From: Syntrophales bacterium
GTDB lineage: Bacteria; Desulfobacterota; Syntrophia; Syntrophales; UBA4778
NCBI GenBank assembly: GCA_028712885.1
Contig: JAQTPK010000001.1
Location: 1-40,301, forward strand
DNA length: 40,301 nucleotides
Direction of reading: 5' to 3'
Shown here: positions 1 to 8,298 of the stretch, piece after piece
Layout: every line of letters begins with the position of its first letter
How positions within the stretch are numbered: the stretch's first letter is position 1
Position numbers and translations under genes: made by a program
Notes under the pieces: model-generated
Seen by the model: only the letters and a program-made list of their open reading frames with translations
What the model was told of the DNA's origin: nothing
The model's database searches: none

Positions 1-5
1 TAAAA

Positions 6-100
6 TGGCGGAGAGAGCGGGATTCGAACCCGCGGTACACCCTTGACAGGCGTACAATCGCTTAGCAGGCGATCGCTTTCGGCCTCTCAGCCATCTCTCC
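6..100 (-). tRNA. tRNA-Ser (anticodon GCU), CCA encoded
   Basis: Reads serine codons AGC/AGU. On the minus strand the acceptor stem GGAGAGA/TCTCTCC, a long serine-type variable arm, the T-arm GGGTTCGAATCCC, discriminator G and an encoded CCA (6-8) are visible. The anticodon loop is CTGCTAA, giving GCT. It is the last gene of the serS - tRNA-Ser(UGA) - tRNA-Ser(GCU) series on this strand. Confidence 0.97.
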
Positions 101-108
101 GCTATATA

Positions 109-225
109 GGGTATTGGGCTTTAGGCGTCAGGCGTTGGAAAAATGACCTGACACTGCCAACCAATTTTGTGGCTTCAGGCGTTAGGCATTGGGCGTTGGG
201 AAAATTAAAGCAAACCTAACGCCGG
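109..225. repeat. Degenerate 7-nt word array (AGGCGTT-type)
   Basis: Two runs of the word (G/A)GGCGTT in 7-nt phase occur at 109-138 and 171-200, with a short reverse-complement piece (CCTAACGCC) at 215-223. This fills the first third of the 365-bp gap between the two serine tRNAs. No gene is visible here. It belongs to the window-wide family described in the findings. Confidence 0.7.
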
Positions 226-319
226 TTTTGGTAAGTCACCTTTTGCCCGAGTTCAGGTTACATCTTTATCCGCCGCTTCTCTTGTGGCGGGCACATTTCT
301 GAAAAAGATTAAAGCCGCC

Positions 320-456
320 TGGCTTCTCTGCTTCTCAACCTCTCACCCTTCGACCCTTCGACAGGCTCAGGGCTCAGGGTGACAATCATCAGGGACATCA
401 ATGTCCGATCTGAATAGTGAGAAGCCTCCTAACTTCTCAACTCATCCTCTCAACTT
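320..456. repeat. Degenerate word array with CCCTTCGAC/GGCTCAGGGTGAC core
   Basis: Runs of CTTCTCA-like words at 320-346 and 430-456 flank a core of CCCTTCGACCCTTCGACAGG and CTCAGGGCTCAGGGTGAC. The core contains a short inverted repeat (CACCCT/AGGGTG). It lies between the two tRNA genes and has no coding frame I can support. Confidence 0.55.
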
Positions 457-465
457 CGTTTTTTA

Positions 466-551
466 TGGCGGAGGGAGCAGGATTCGAACCCGCGAACCTT
501 TCGGTCAACGGTTTTCAAGACCGCCGCCATAGACCACTCGGCCATCCCTCC
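466..551 (-). tRNA. tRNA-Ser (anticodon UGA), CCA encoded
   Basis: Reads UCN serine codons, chiefly UCA. On the minus strand the acceptor GGAGGGA/TCCCTCC, a serine-type extra arm, GGGTTCGAATCCT, discriminator G and an encoded CCA (466-468) are visible. The anticodon loop CTTGAAA contains TGA. It lies 92 bp downstream of serS on the same strand, separated from it by a word-array palindrome. Confidence 0.97.
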
Positions 552-557
552 ATTAAA

Positions 558-637
558 TCAGGCATAAGGCGTTGGGTATTGGGTTTCAGGTGATCCTTCG
601 AGACCGCCTAAAGCCTGACGCCTAACGCCTTACGTCT
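558..637. repeat. Inverted 7-nt word array (AGGCGTT-type)
   Basis: The left arm at 558-588 has AGGCATA, AGGCGTT, GGGTATT and GGGTTTC words. The right arm at 607-637 reads, on the other strand, CGTAAGG CGTTAGG CGTCAGG CTTTAGG. The spacer is about 18 nt. It fills the serS to tRNA-Ser gap. Confidence 0.75.
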
Positions 638-643
638 AAAAAT

Positions 644-1924
644 TTATCCCGCAGCCGATATCCTGTCAATCCCTTTCATGTACGGCTTCAACGCTTCGGG
701 AATGACGATGCTCCCGTCGCGCTGCTGGTAATTCTCCAGCACAGCCACGAGGGTCCTCCCGACCGCCAGTCCGGATCCGTTCAGGGTGTGAAGAAGCTCT
801 ACTTTTGAGCTTCCCTCCCGCCGGAACCTGATACCGGCCCTGCGGGCCTGAAAGTCTTCGAAGTTGCTGCAAGAGGATATCTCCCGGTAAGCATCCTGAC
901 CGGGCAGCCACGCCTCCAGGTCGTATGTCTTTGCCGATGAGAATCCGAGGTCGCCGGTGCACAGCGATACGGTCCGGTAATGGATGCCGAGTCTTTTCAA
1001 AACCTCTTCCGCATTCAACGTGAGTTTTTCCAGTTCCTCATAAGACGTTTCCGGAAGAGAAAACTTCACCAGCTCGACCTTGTTGAACTGATGCTGTCGG
1101 ATGAGTCCCCGCGTGTCCTTCCCGTACGAGCCCGCCTCAGCGCGGAAGCAGGGAGAATAGGCCACCAGGTAGCGCGGCAGGTCCTTTTCCGCCAGGATTT
1201 CTCCCTGATAGATGTTCGTCACGGGGACTTCCGCCGTCGGGATCAGCCAGTAATCCATTCCCTCGATCTTGAAGAGGTCCTCGGCGAATTTCGGGAGCTG
1301 GCCCGTTCCGGTCATGCTTGTCCCGTTTACCATGAACGGCGTCAGTACTTCCGTGTAACCGTGAACGGAGGTATGCAGGTCCAGCATGAAATTAATGAGG
1401 GCCCGTTCCAGCAGCGCCCCCGCCCCGCAGTAGAGGGTGAACCTGGCGCCGGCTATCTTCGCTCCGCGCGCAAAATCGAGGATCCCGAGCGCCTCCCCGA
1501 GCTCCCAGTGCGGCCTGGGCGCGAAGTCGAATTTCGGCTTCTCTCCCCAGGTCCGGACCACCGGATTATCTTCGGAGCCGGTTCCGTATGCCACGCTTTC
1601 GTGGGGAACGTTGGGGATGATCATGACGAAGCTCTGCAGTTCCGCCTCGATCTGCTTGAGGTCTTCGTCGATTGCCTTGATGCGGTCCGAGACCTCCCCC
1701 ATCCGGGAAATCAGCCCGGAGGCGTCCTGCTTCCCGGCCTTGAGCTTTCCGATCTCTTTCGAGACCCGGTTCCGGTCGCTCCTCAGCGACTCCACTTCCT
1801 GGAGGCGTTCTCTCCTCCCGGCATCGAGCTGAACGAACCGGTCGAGATCTATCTGCTGACCCCGTTCCGCCAGTTTTTTTCGCACCAGATCCAGATTCTC
1901 CCGAAGAAACCTGATATCCAGCAT
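644..1924 (-). CDS. serS: Seryl-tRNA synthetase
   Basis: Charges tRNA-Ser with serine in the cytoplasm. At 426 residues it has the full family length. Residues about 25-100 form the tRNA-binding antiparallel coiled coil. The class II core follows: the TAE serine-binding loop at 230-232, motif 2 with R261-AEAGS at 261-266, and motif 3 GSGLAVGR at 383-390. The ATG at 1924 is preceded by GAGGGAG. It is the last protein gene of the yggT-to-serS run and is followed by two serine tRNA genes on the same strand, so enzyme and substrate genes are clustered. Identity is certain from the motifs. Confidence 0.98.
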   Translation of the reverse strand: MLDIRFLRENLDLVRKKLAERGQQIDLDRFVQLDAGRRERLQEVESLRSDRNRVSKEIGKLKAGKQDASGLISRMGEVSDRIKAIDEDLKQIEAELQSFVMIIPNVPHESVAYGTGSEDNPVVRTWGEKPKFDFAPRPHWELGEALGILDFARGAKIAGARFTLYCGAGALLERALINFMLDLHTSVHGYTEVLTPFMVNGTSMTGTGQLPKFAEDLFKIEGMDYWLIPTAEVPVTNIYQGEILAEKDLPRYLVAYSPCFRAEAGSYGKDTRGLIRQHQFNKVELVKFSLPETSYEELEKLTLNAEEVLKRLGIHYRTVSLCTGDLGFSSAKTYDLEAWLPGQDAYREISSCSNFEDFQARRAGIRFRREGSSKVELLHTLNGSGLAVGRTLVAVLENYQQRDGSIVIPEALKPYMKGIDRISAAG

Positions 1925-1979
1925 AATCGCTTCTCCCTCTTAAATGGAAGATTTTACTAACATTATTTCCCCGATGGAG

Positions 1980-2561
1980 TCAACGTTTTTTCCACTTGCG
2001 CAGTGTCTGCCAGGCGCGCCGGAATAAGCCGGAGAAAGATTCCCCGATTCCGCAGCCGGCGTCTTCCGCGCGTCTTCCGTGACGGATCTCTTCGGACGGA
2101 CGGGCCGGAGATGATTTTGCCTCCCTGCCGATGCGGGCGAACTCGCCCCCGAAAAAAGATCCTTTCTTCCGGAAAAAGATCTCATTAAAAAAGGCCTGGT
2201 CAAACCGGTACCCCTTTTTCCTGAATTCCCGCTCGAGCTCGCTGAAAAAATCCCGCGCTTCCGGGTTCCCGAACATGTCGCGGAAAATCTCCTCGCGGGC
2301 GTAGCCGAAGTTCTTCTTCTCCCCGGAAGCGGGGGCAGTCCGCTCCTCCCGCCCGCCGGACCGGCGATCCAGCTCCTCCCTTTTTCTGCGGTCTGTCAGG
2401 ACTCCGTAAGCCTCCGCTACTTCCTTGAACCGCTCTTCGGCCAGGCAGTTGTTCGGGTTATGATCGGGATGGTACCGGAGCGCGAGCTTCCGGTACGCGC
2501 TCCTGATTTCCGCGCTGGTTGCCGACTGTCGAACGCCGAGGATCCTGTAGTAGTTCTTCAT
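1980..2561 (-). CDS. J-domain (DnaJ-like) protein
   Basis: A 193-residue protein whose residues 3-67 are a J-domain: YYRILGV, helix II, the HPD motif (YHPDHN) and KREELDRR. The J-domain stimulates Hsp70 ATPase activity. There is no G/F region, no zinc-finger region and no canonical C-terminal substrate domain. The rest is charged (Arg/Lys/Glu/Phe rich) and ends in RKWKKR, so it is a type III (class C) J-protein, and its client is unknown. The start at 2561 has GAGGAAG upstream. The gene begins 7 nt after the murJ stop, so coupling is likely. It is distinct from the full dnaJ at 34934. Confidence 0.85.
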   Translation of the reverse strand: MKNYYRILGVRQSATSAEIRSAYRKLALRYHPDHNPNNCLAEERFKEVAEAYGVLTDRRKREELDRRSGGREERTAPASGEKKNFGYAREEIFRDMFGNPEARDFFSELEREFRKKGYRFDQAFFNEIFFRKKGSFFGGEFARIGREAKSSPARPSEEIRHGRRAEDAGCGIGESFSGLFRRAWQTLRKWKKR

Positions 2562-2568
2562 GGCTTCC

Positions 2569-4173
2569 TCATCGGACGTCTTGAGCTTTCCGTCCCGAAA
2601 TCCTCTTCCGCACGGAATCGACGACCACCATCAGCTCGGGACTTTTCAACCCATAAGAGGCGGCGAGAAATGCGGCGCCTCCCGCGGCTATCTCCAGCGA
2701 AAGGGCCAGGAACCTTTCCTGGAAGCCGGCCTCCGGATTCCAGGGAAACGCCAAATCCATAAGGTAAATGGCGCCCAGCATCAGAAGGGAAGACAGGCAG
2801 ATCTTTCCGAGAGATTGAAAGAAAAGCCGGTCGAGAAACCCTCCGATGCGCCTGGTCAGGATCAGGTAAAGCAGGGCGACGTTGAAGGCGGAGGCGAGCG
2901 AAGTCGCCAGCGCGAGCCCGCCGTGCTGAAGAGGAAACATCAGCAGAACGCTCAGCAGCGTGTTCATGATCAGTGCGGCGATGCCGATCTGTACGGGAGT
3001 CTTCGTGTCCTGGAGGGAATAAAAGGCGGAGATCACAACCCTGATGGCGGAGAAGAACCACAGCCCCAGCGAATAATATAAGAGGGCCTGCGCGGTCAGG
3101 ACGGACGATTGCAGGTCGAATTCGCCCCTCTGGAAGAGCACGGAAATTATCGGCAGCTTCAGGGCGATCAGGGCGGCCGTAGCCGGCACGGCGATGAAAG
3201 TGATGAGGCGCAGGGAAAAGGCAAGGGTCCTTTTCATCTCGTCCATGGCGCCCCTGCTTACCTGTGCGGACAGGCTGGGCAGGGACGCCGTCCCGATCGC
3301 TATCCCGAATACGCCGAGGGGCAGTTCCACGATCCGGTCGGCGTAGTACAGGTAAGAGACGCTTCCCCCCGGAAGAAAGGAAGCGAGCAGGGTCCCGATA
3401 AACACATTGATCTGGTAAACGGCCGCTCCGAACGCCGCCGGGACCATGAGCGCTCCGACCCTGCGGATCCCGGGGTGGCCGGGCTCGAAGCGCAGGGCCG
3501 GACGCATGCCCAGCCGGAAGAGGACGGGTATCTGCATCGCAAGCTGGAGCAGGCCGCCGATCATGACTCCCGCTGCCAGCGCGACGATCGGCTCCGCAAA
3601 AAAATCGCGCAGCCAGAGCGCCGCCCCGATCATGGAGATGTTCAACAGCACGGGGGAGAGCGCCGGAGCCGCGAAGTGCCGGAGCGAGTTCAATATCCCC
3701 ATGCAGAGGGCCACCAGGGAAATGAAAAATATATAGGGGAACATGAGGCGGGTGAGAAAGACCGTCAGGGCGTACTTCTCGGGGACGGACTTGAAACCCG
3801 GCGCCATGATCGTGACGAGAAGGGGCGAGAGGAGAACGCCGGCGATGGAAATCACGACGAGCAGGACGGAGAGGAGCGTGAAAGCGGCATTGGCGAGATC
3901 GAGCGCGTCCCGGCGGGTCCTGCGGTTGAGGTACTCGGTGAAGACGGGCACGAAGGAAACGGTCAGCGATCCCTCCGCCAGGAGCCTCCGCAGCATGTTC
4001 GGGATGCGGAAGGCGACGAAGAACGCGTCCGTGGCCATGCCTGCCCCGAAAAACTTCGCCACGACTACGTCCCGGATGAATCCGAATATCCTGCTCAGCA
4101 GCGTCGCGAGCCCGACGACGCCGGCCGCCTTGGCTACGTTTCTGCTCTCCGCATCGGGACGACTTTCACACAC
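2569..4173 (-). CDS. murJ: Lipid II flippase MurJ (MviN family)
   Basis: Moves the peptidoglycan precursor lipid II across the inner membrane. At 534 residues with repeated hydrophobic segments it fits the MOP-superfamily 14-helix fold. The N-terminal signature [18 protein letters not shown], followed by [18 protein letters not shown] and VPVFTEYL, is typical of MviN/MurJ. The start is GTG at 4173, inside the end of the DUF167 gene (8-bp overlap), with GGAGG 9 nt upstream, so translation is probably coupled. The codons and composition match the neighbours. Confidence 0.96.
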   Translation of the reverse strand: MCESRPDAESRNVAKAAGVVGLATLLSRIFGFIRDVVVAKFFGAGMATDAFFVAFRIPNMLRRLLAEGSLTVSFVPVFTEYLNRRTRRDALDLANAAFTLLSVLLVVISIAGVLLSPLLVTIMAPGFKSVPEKYALTVFLTRLMFPYIFFISLVALCMGILNSLRHFAAPALSPVLLNISMIGAALWLRDFFAEPIVALAAGVMIGGLLQLAMQIPVLFRLGMRPALRFEPGHPGIRRVGALMVPAAFGAAVYQINVFIGTLLASFLPGGSVSYLYYADRIVELPLGVFGIAIGTASLPSLSAQVSRGAMDEMKRTLAFSLRLITFIAVPATAALIALKLPIISVLFQRGEFDLQSSVLTAQALLYYSLGLWFFSAIRVVISAFYSLQDTKTPVQIGIAALIMNTLLSVLLMFPLQHGGLALATSLASAFNVALLYLILTRRIGGFLDRLFFQSLGKICLSSLLMLGAIYLMDLAFPWNPEAGFQERFLALSLEIAAGGAAFLAASYGLKSPELMVVVDSVRKRISGRKAQDVR

Positions 4174-4453
4174 GCAGGAGCGCCTCCGCTTCGATCCGCT
4201 TCAGGCCCTTGACCCGGAGGACCTTCTGTTTCGATTTCAGTCCCGTGACGATCTCGACCCGGGATTTATTCACGCCCAGCAGCCTGGCGATCACCCGGAC
4301 GCATTCCTCGTTGGCGGCTCCTTCCACGGGGGGCGCCGTGATCTTCAGCTTCAGGACGCCGTCGATGATTCCGGCCGGTCCGCTCCGGGATGAGCGCGGG
4401 AGGACACGGACGGAAAACGTTATGCCGTCTGCGGTTTCTTTAATTAAAAGCAT
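4166..4453 (-). CDS. DUF167 (YggU-type) family protein
   Basis: A 95-residue protein of the small DUF167/UPF0235 family, whose biochemical role is unknown. Diagnostic stretches are FSVRVLPRSSR, LKLKITAPPVEGAANEECV and KSRVEIVTGLKSKQKVLRV. It sits between yggT and murJ. The yggT-DUF167 pairing is widely conserved, often with proC and yggS. Here proC is next door in the opposite orientation and yggS is at the far end of the window. The ATG at 4453 has only a weak ribosome site. Confidence 0.92.
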   Translation of the reverse strand: MLLIKETADGITFSVRVLPRSSRSGPAGIIDGVLKLKITAPPVEGAANEECVRVIARLLGVNKSRVEIVTGLKSKQKVLRVKGLKRIEAEALLRV

Positions 4454-4473
4454 GGCGGACAGTGGGGCTATTA

Positions 4474-4776
4474 CTACGTTTTGAGCCGGAAGGCAATCTG
4501 AAGAAGGCTCTGCACGAGGAAATACTGGAGAAAAATTATGACGAGAATGAGGATCATGGGAGACAGGTCGATTCCGACATTGCGGAAAGGCATCCTCCGG
4601 CGAATCGGCCTCAGGGCGGGCTCCGTGATACGGTAAAGGAACTGCACAATGGGGTTGTACGGGTCAGGATTGACCCAGGAAATGAGCGCTCGTATCACAA
4701 TAACCCACATGTAAAGCGTGAGGGCGATGTCGAGGATCTTGGCCGAGGCTTCGATGAAATTGGCCAGAAGGAACAT
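4474..4776 (-). CDS. YggT family membrane protein
   Basis: A 100-residue integral membrane protein with two hydrophobic blocks, each about 20-25 residues, at 4-30 and 68-92. Between them the conserved PDPYNPIVQFLYRITEPALRP-like segment (NPIVQFLYRITEP, 40-52) and the FRNVGIDLSPMI segment mark the YggT family. Homologues are linked to cell-division or envelope functions and K+ tolerance, but the molecular role is unsettled. The ATG at 4776 has AGGAG 9 nt upstream. It starts 15 nt after the relE stop, so it is probably co-transcribed with the toxin-antitoxin pair. Confidence 0.93.
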   Translation of the reverse strand: MFLLANFIEASAKILDIALTLYMWVIVIRALISWVNPDPYNPIVQFLYRITEPALRPIRRRMPFRNVGIDLSPMILILVIIFLQYFLVQSLLQIAFRLKT

Positions 4777-4791
4777 GAGGCGTCTCCTTAT

Positions 4792-5055
4792 TCAATTTCT
4801 GTAAATTTCTTTTCTGTCTCCGACTGTTAAAACGATAAGCTCTTTTTTCTCTCTGTCAATCGTGTAGATGATGCGATAATTTCCGCACCTGTATCGGTGC
4901 AGACCTTTAAAAATTGCTTTCAGAGGCTTCCCCAACGACAGCGGTTCTGTCGACAGGTGGCCCTCAACCTTTTCCAGAATCAGCCGCGCCCTTTCTTTAT
5001 CCAAGCTCTTGAGATCGTCTACAGCTTCTTCATTCCATATGACTTTATAGCTCAA
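4792..5055 (-). CDS. relE: RelE/ParE-family toxin
   Basis: An 87-residue protein of the RelE fold. The N-terminal YKVIWNEEAVDDLKSLD, the central KPLKAIFKGLHRYRCGNYRIIY and the terminal LIVLTVGDRKEIYRN match RelE-type mRNA interferases, which cut mRNA in the ribosomal A site. The Arg/Tyr-rich RYRCGNYRIIY segment holds the likely catalytic residues. The start is TTG at 5055, inside the antitoxin gene (11-bp overlap), with GAGGT upstream. Translation therefore depends on antitoxin translation, as is usual for these modules. No frame damage is visible, so it is probably active. Confidence 0.9.
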   Translation of the reverse strand: MSYKVIWNEEAVDDLKSLDKERARLILEKVEGHLSTEPLSLGKPLKAIFKGLHRYRCGNYRIIYTIDREKKELIVLTVGDRKEIYRN

Positions 5056-5263
5056 GAGTCTTTTTTACCTCATCGCTCGTATAATACTTTGCATTTTTTT
5101 TGTTCAGCCTCTCAAGGGCCAGAAACGCATCCTCGTACTCAGCAAGGTACTTTTCGAGCATGTCTTTGATATAGAAGCTTTTCGGCCGCTTTGTCTTCAG
5201 GGAAAGATCTTCAAGCCTTTTCTCGATATCATCCGAGATTCTTACGTTTAAAGTTTTTGCCAT
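5045..5263 (-). CDS. relB: RelB-type ribbon-helix-helix antitoxin
   Basis: A 72-residue antitoxin. The N-terminus KTLNVRISDDIEKRLEDLS is a ribbon-helix-helix DNA-binding motif. The charged C-terminal half would wrap the toxin. I chose the ATG at 5263, not the upstream ATG at 5290, because GGAGGT lies 8 nt before it and the RHH strand begins directly after. A consensus-like promoter and an 8+8 bp inverted repeat lie just upstream, consistent with autorepression by the RelBE complex. Confidence 0.9.
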   Translation of the reverse strand: MAKTLNVRISDDIEKRLEDLSLKTKRPKSFYIKDMLEKYLAEYEDAFLALERLNKKNAKYYTSDEVKKTLEL

Positions 5264-5290
5264 ACCGGGTACCTCCAACCCGAAAATCAC

Positions 5291-5310
5291 ATGTGTTATT
5301 TGTAATACAT
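5291..5310 (-). promoter_or_regulatory. Probable RelB operator (inverted repeat)
   Basis: ATGTGTTA-TTTG-TAATACAT is an inverted repeat of two 8-bp arms with one mismatch. It lies directly downstream of the -10 box of the relBE promoter and 27 bp upstream of the relB start. Position and symmetry fit the binding site of a dimeric RHH repressor. Confidence 0.6.
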
Positions 5311-5337
5311 ATGATACGGCTCATGAGGAATTGTCAA
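5311..5337 (-). promoter_or_regulatory. relBE promoter
   Basis: On the minus strand, TTGACA (5332-5337, 6/6) is followed after 15 nt by TATCAT (5311-5316, 5/6). It is the only strong promoter I see for the relB-relE-yggT-DUF167-murJ run. The -35 box is half of an inverted pair, TTGTCAA-N14-TTGACAA (5331-5358). Confidence 0.6.
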
Positions 5338-5385
5338 GTAATTTTTAATGATTGACAAGGGCACTGGGGATGAGCGATGAACAAT

Positions 5386-5515
5386 GAAAAGTAAAAGGTA
5401 AAAAGTGAATGAGGGTTCAAGGGTTCGGACGATCCAGGGTTCAAGTGATCTTATAAGTTCGCTTGAATCCTTTCTGAACTTCTTGCTTTTCACCTTTTAC
5501 CTTTCACTTTTTACT
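5386..5515. repeat. Inverted 7-nt word array (GTAAAAG-type)
   Basis: The left arm at 5386-5410 has GTAAAAG, GTAAAAA and GTGAATG words. The right arm at 5487-5515 is the complement (TTTTCACCTTTTACCTTTCA and so on). An inner GGGTTCAAG/CTTGAATCC pair is nested inside. The right arm ends 7 nt before the proC Shine-Dalgarno sequence. Confidence 0.75.
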
Positions 5516-5531
5516 GACGAAGGAGGGGGCC

Positions 5532-6350
5532 ATGCTGAAGAAGAAAAAGTTGGTCGTGATCGGCGGGGGGAAAATGGGAGAGGTGATCACCGGCGCCATT
5601 GTGGGCCGCCAGCTTGCGGCCGCTCGGAACGTCACGGTTACCGACGTCGTGGCGGAGAGGCTGAAATACCTGAAGGGCAAATTCGGTGTGGTTGCGACCG
5701 CCGATAACAAGGCCTCCGTAAAGAAAGCGGATGTGGTGATCCTGGCGGTAAAGCCCCAGAGTATGGCCGAAGTTCTCCAGGGGATATCAGGCGAGGTGAC
5801 GGCGGACAAGCTTCTGATCACAATTGCGGCGGGGATCCCCATAAAGTTCATTATGGATCAGCTCGGAAAACCGGCGCGGGTGATCCGCGTCATGCCCAAT
5901 ACGCCGGCCCTGATCGGCGAGGGAGCAGCCGCCCTGGCCAAGGGCGGGAACGCGACGGATGAGGACCTGGAGCTGGCAAAGCACATTTTCGATTCGGTGG
6001 GGATTACGGTCGTCGTGAAAGAGGACCTCATGGACGTTGTAACGGGGTTGAGCGGAAGCGGTCCGGCATACGTCTTCACGATAATAGACGCCCTGTCGGA
6101 CGGCGGCGTTCTGATGGGGCTGAGCCGGGATGTCGCAGTCAAGCTTTCGGCCCAGACCCTTCTGGGCGCCGCCAGGCTCTGTCTTCAGAGCGGGAAGCAC
6201 CCCGGCGAATTGCGGGACATGGTAACTTCCCCCGGGGGTACGACAATTGCGGGACTGAAAGCCATGGAAGAAGGCGCCCTGCGGTCGGCCTTGATCAGGG
6301 CCGTCGAAGCCGCCACGCTGAGGTCGAAGGAACTGGGGAAGGGGAAATAA
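5532..6350 (+). CDS. proC: Pyrroline-5-carboxylate reductase
   Basis: Last step of proline synthesis: NAD(P)H reduction of 1-pyrroline-5-carboxylate. At 272 residues it has the family length. The N-terminal Rossmann segment VVIGGGKMGEVITGAI (residues 7-22) binds the cofactor. AVKPQ follows, then VIRVMPNTPALIGEGA. The C-terminal dimer domain carries VTGLSGSGPAYVFTIIDAL and DMVTSPGGTTIAGL. The ATG has AAGGAGGGGGCC immediately upstream. It transcribes away from relBE and ends at a strong hairpin terminator. Confidence 0.98.
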   Translation: MLKKKKLVVIGGGKMGEVITGAIVGRQLAAARNVTVTDVVAERLKYLKGKFGVVATADNKASVKKADVVILAVKPQSMAEVLQGISGEVTADKLLITIAAGIPIKFIMDQLGKPARVIRVMPNTPALIGEGAAALAKGGNATDEDLELAKHIFDSVGITVVVKEDLMDVVTGLSGSGPAYVFTIIDALSDGGVLMGLSRDVAVKLSAQTLLGAARLCLQSGKHPGELRDMVTSPGGTTIAGLKAMEEGALRSALIRAVEAATLRSKELGKGK

Positions 6351-6351
6351 A

Positions 6352-6531
6352 GAAGGTGAGAGGGTGAGAGGTTGAGAAGATAGGATCTGCTGATTAACCT
6401 TAATTGGCCGTATGAAATAAAAAAGCATGTCATGGTGAACATTCCAACCATGACATGCTTTTTTTAATCCAGTGCCGAGAAGTGTCTCAGTTCCCTAATT
6501 TCTCACCTTCTCACCTTCTCACCTTCTCAAC
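6352..6531. repeat. Inverted word array (GGTGAGA-type) around a terminator
   Basis: The left arm at 6352-6382 has GGTGAGA, GGGTGAGA and GGTTGAGA words. The right arm at 6498-6531 has TTCTCACC three times and then TTCTCAAC, an 8-nt period. The proC/rng terminator lies in the spacer. Confidence 0.7.
6419..6465. terminator. Bidirectional Rho-independent terminator
   Basis: The near-perfect stem AAAAAAGCATGTCATGGT / ACCATGACATGCTTTTTT has about 18 pairs and a 9-nt loop, with T-tracts on both strands. It lies between the convergent proC (plus) and RNase E/G (minus) genes and can end both. Confidence 0.9.
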
Positions 6532-6539
6532 ATCAATCT

Positions 6540-8285
6540 TTAATCCTCGTCCGGCGGCAGCGCCACGGGATAAAGTATCAACTCTGGAGGAAGCAACGCG
6601 TCTTCGGGCTCCCCGCTCTCCGTCGCGCTTTTTTCAGCCTCCGCCGCGGTCGACGGTCTCCGCCTCCTGCGGCGGCTCCTCTTTCGTCCCGATTTCTTCC
6701 GGGGCTCTTTTGCCTCCCCCGGCCTGACTCCCGCTTCGGCTCCCGGGGCGGGCTCCATCTCGATCGCTTCCGCCTCAGTGATCTCGGATGCCCTCGCGGC
6801 CTCGCCCTCTCTGCCGTTCGCCGGACGCTCTTCTTTGCGGATCAGCTCGAATTTGGACTCATCCCAGCCCATATCCGGATTTCCGTATATGAAGATTGAA
6901 GCATCATATGATCCTTCGAGGCTGCTTATCTCCGCGCGCTTCCGGTTCAGAAGGTATTCCGATACCTCCTTGGGCAGCATCATCCGGATCTCGCCGAATT
7001 CCCCCTTGACGATCTCCGATTTGATTCTCCTGAAGGCGTTCAGGGCCATGAACTCCAGCGATGGTTGAAGGCCCCGGCCTTTGCAGTGGGGGCAGGGCAC
7101 GTAGCTGATTTCCTGGATAGTTGACTGCTTCTTCTGTCTCGAGAGCTCGATCATGCCGAATCTCGAGATCCTGGAAAGCTGGATCCGGGACCGGTCCACG
7201 CTCAGCGCCTTCTTGAATGCCTTTTCCACTTCGCTGTTGTGCTTGCGGTCCTTCATGTCGATAAAATCGATCACGATCAGGCCGCCGAGGTCCCTCAGCC
7301 GGAGCTGGCGGGCGATCTGTTCCGCGGCCTCGAGGTTTGTCTTGTACGCCGTCTCCTCCACGTCCCTCTTATTTGAGCCTTTTCCGGAGTTCACGTCTAT
7401 AGCGATCATCGCCTCCGTCTGGTTGATGACGATGTACCCGCCCGACTTCAATTCGACCCTTTCCCGGTAGATCTCGCCGATCTGGGCCTCCAGGATGTGG
7501 TCGAAAATCGGATTTTTCTCCTTGTAGTGCTTGATTATTTTCACGTTCCGGGCGGCCACGATCTTGCAATAATCGCGCATTTTTTTGAATGTTTCCAGGT
7601 CGTCAACCAGGATTTCCTGGATATCGGCCGTGAAGTAATCTCTGAGCGAGCGCACGCCGAAATCGCTCTCCTGATAAATCAAAGCGGGCGCGGCCGCTGA
7701 TTCCGACTTCTTCTGGATGGTCTTCCAGAGCCGCTTCAGGTGCTGGTAATCGCGGGAGAGCTCCTGTTTGGTGCGGTTCATCCCCGCCGTGCGGACGATG
7801 ATTCCCGTTTTGTCCTTCCGGCTGATCTGCTCCGTGAATTCCTTGAGTCTCTTGCGGTCCGCTTCGTCCTCGATCTTCCTGGACACTCCCACGGAAGGAC
7901 GGTTCGGCATAAGCACGAGATATCTGCCGGGCAGGGATATATAGGTCGTCAGCATGGCTCCCTTGCGGTCCTTCTCCTCGCGGGAGACCTGCACCAGGAC
8001 CTCCTGGCCGATTTTCAGGGCTGGCCGCTTTCCCTCTTCCCGCTGCTGGAAGTATTCCTGGCTTACGTCGTGAAGCGGCAGGAAGCCGTTCTTCTTTCCG
8101 CCGTAATCGATGAAGGCGGCCTGGAGCCCGCGCTCGACCTTCATCACCAATCCCTTGTAGATGTTCCCTGCAATCGGCTCCCGCACCGCCATCTGGATGT
8201 TGAACTCGGCAAGCTTGCCGTTGTCCACGATGGCCATCCTTTTTTCTTCTTTATCGATGGCATTGATCAACATTCTTTTTTTCAT
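6540..8285 (-). CDS. rng: Ribonuclease E/G family endoribonuclease
   Basis: Single-strand-specific endoribonuclease for rRNA maturation and mRNA decay. The start KKRMLINAIDKEEKRMAIVD is followed by an S1 domain (ERGLQAAFIDYGGKKNGFLP). The Mg2+ site residues lie in AIDVNSGKG and VIDFIDMKD, and the zinc-link is CPHCKGRG. The C-terminal 100 or so residues are low complexity, with a KRSRRRRRRPS patch that may bind RNA. I use the ATG at 8285 because the 22 residues before it do not resemble the family. It starts 13 nt after the YciO-like gene. At 581 residues it is longer than RNase G and lacks the long degradosome tail of E. coli RNase E. Confidence 0.95.
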   Translation of the reverse strand: MKKRMLINAIDKEEKRMAIVDNGKLAEFNIQMAVREPIAGNIYKGLVMKVERGLQAAFIDYGGKKNGFLPLHDVSQEYFQQREEGKRPALKIGQEVLVQVSREEKDRKGAMLTTYISLPGRYLVLMPNRPSVGVSRKIEDEADRKRLKEFTEQISRKDKTGIIVRTAGMNRTKQELSRDYQHLKRLWKTIQKKSESAAAPALIYQESDFGVRSLRDYFTADIQEILVDDLETFKKMRDYCKIVAARNVKIIKHYKEKNPIFDHILEAQIGEIYRERVELKSGGYIVINQTEAMIAIDVNSGKGSNKRDVEETAYKTNLEAAEQIARQLRLRDLGGLIVIDFIDMKDRKHNSEVEKAFKKALSVDRSRIQLSRISRFGMIELSRQKKQSTIQEISYVPCPHCKGRGLQPSLEFMALNAFRRIKSEIVKGEFGEIRMMLPKEVSEYLLNRKRAEISSLEGSYDASIFIYGNPDMGWDESKFELIRKEERPANGREGEAARASEITEAEAIEMEPAPGAEAGVRPGEAKEPRKKSGRKRSRRRRRRPSTAAEAEKSATESGEPEDALLPPELILYPVALPPDED

Positions 8286-8298
8286 AATCCGTATCCAT

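Noticed and set aside
109-456. CRISPR array between the tRNAs
   Set aside because: Repeats are only 7 nt, degenerate and not separated by unique spacers of constant length; there are no cas genes.
980-1960. 326-codon frame opposite serS
   Set aside because: It is the antisense reading of the strongly conserved serS gene; no independent support.
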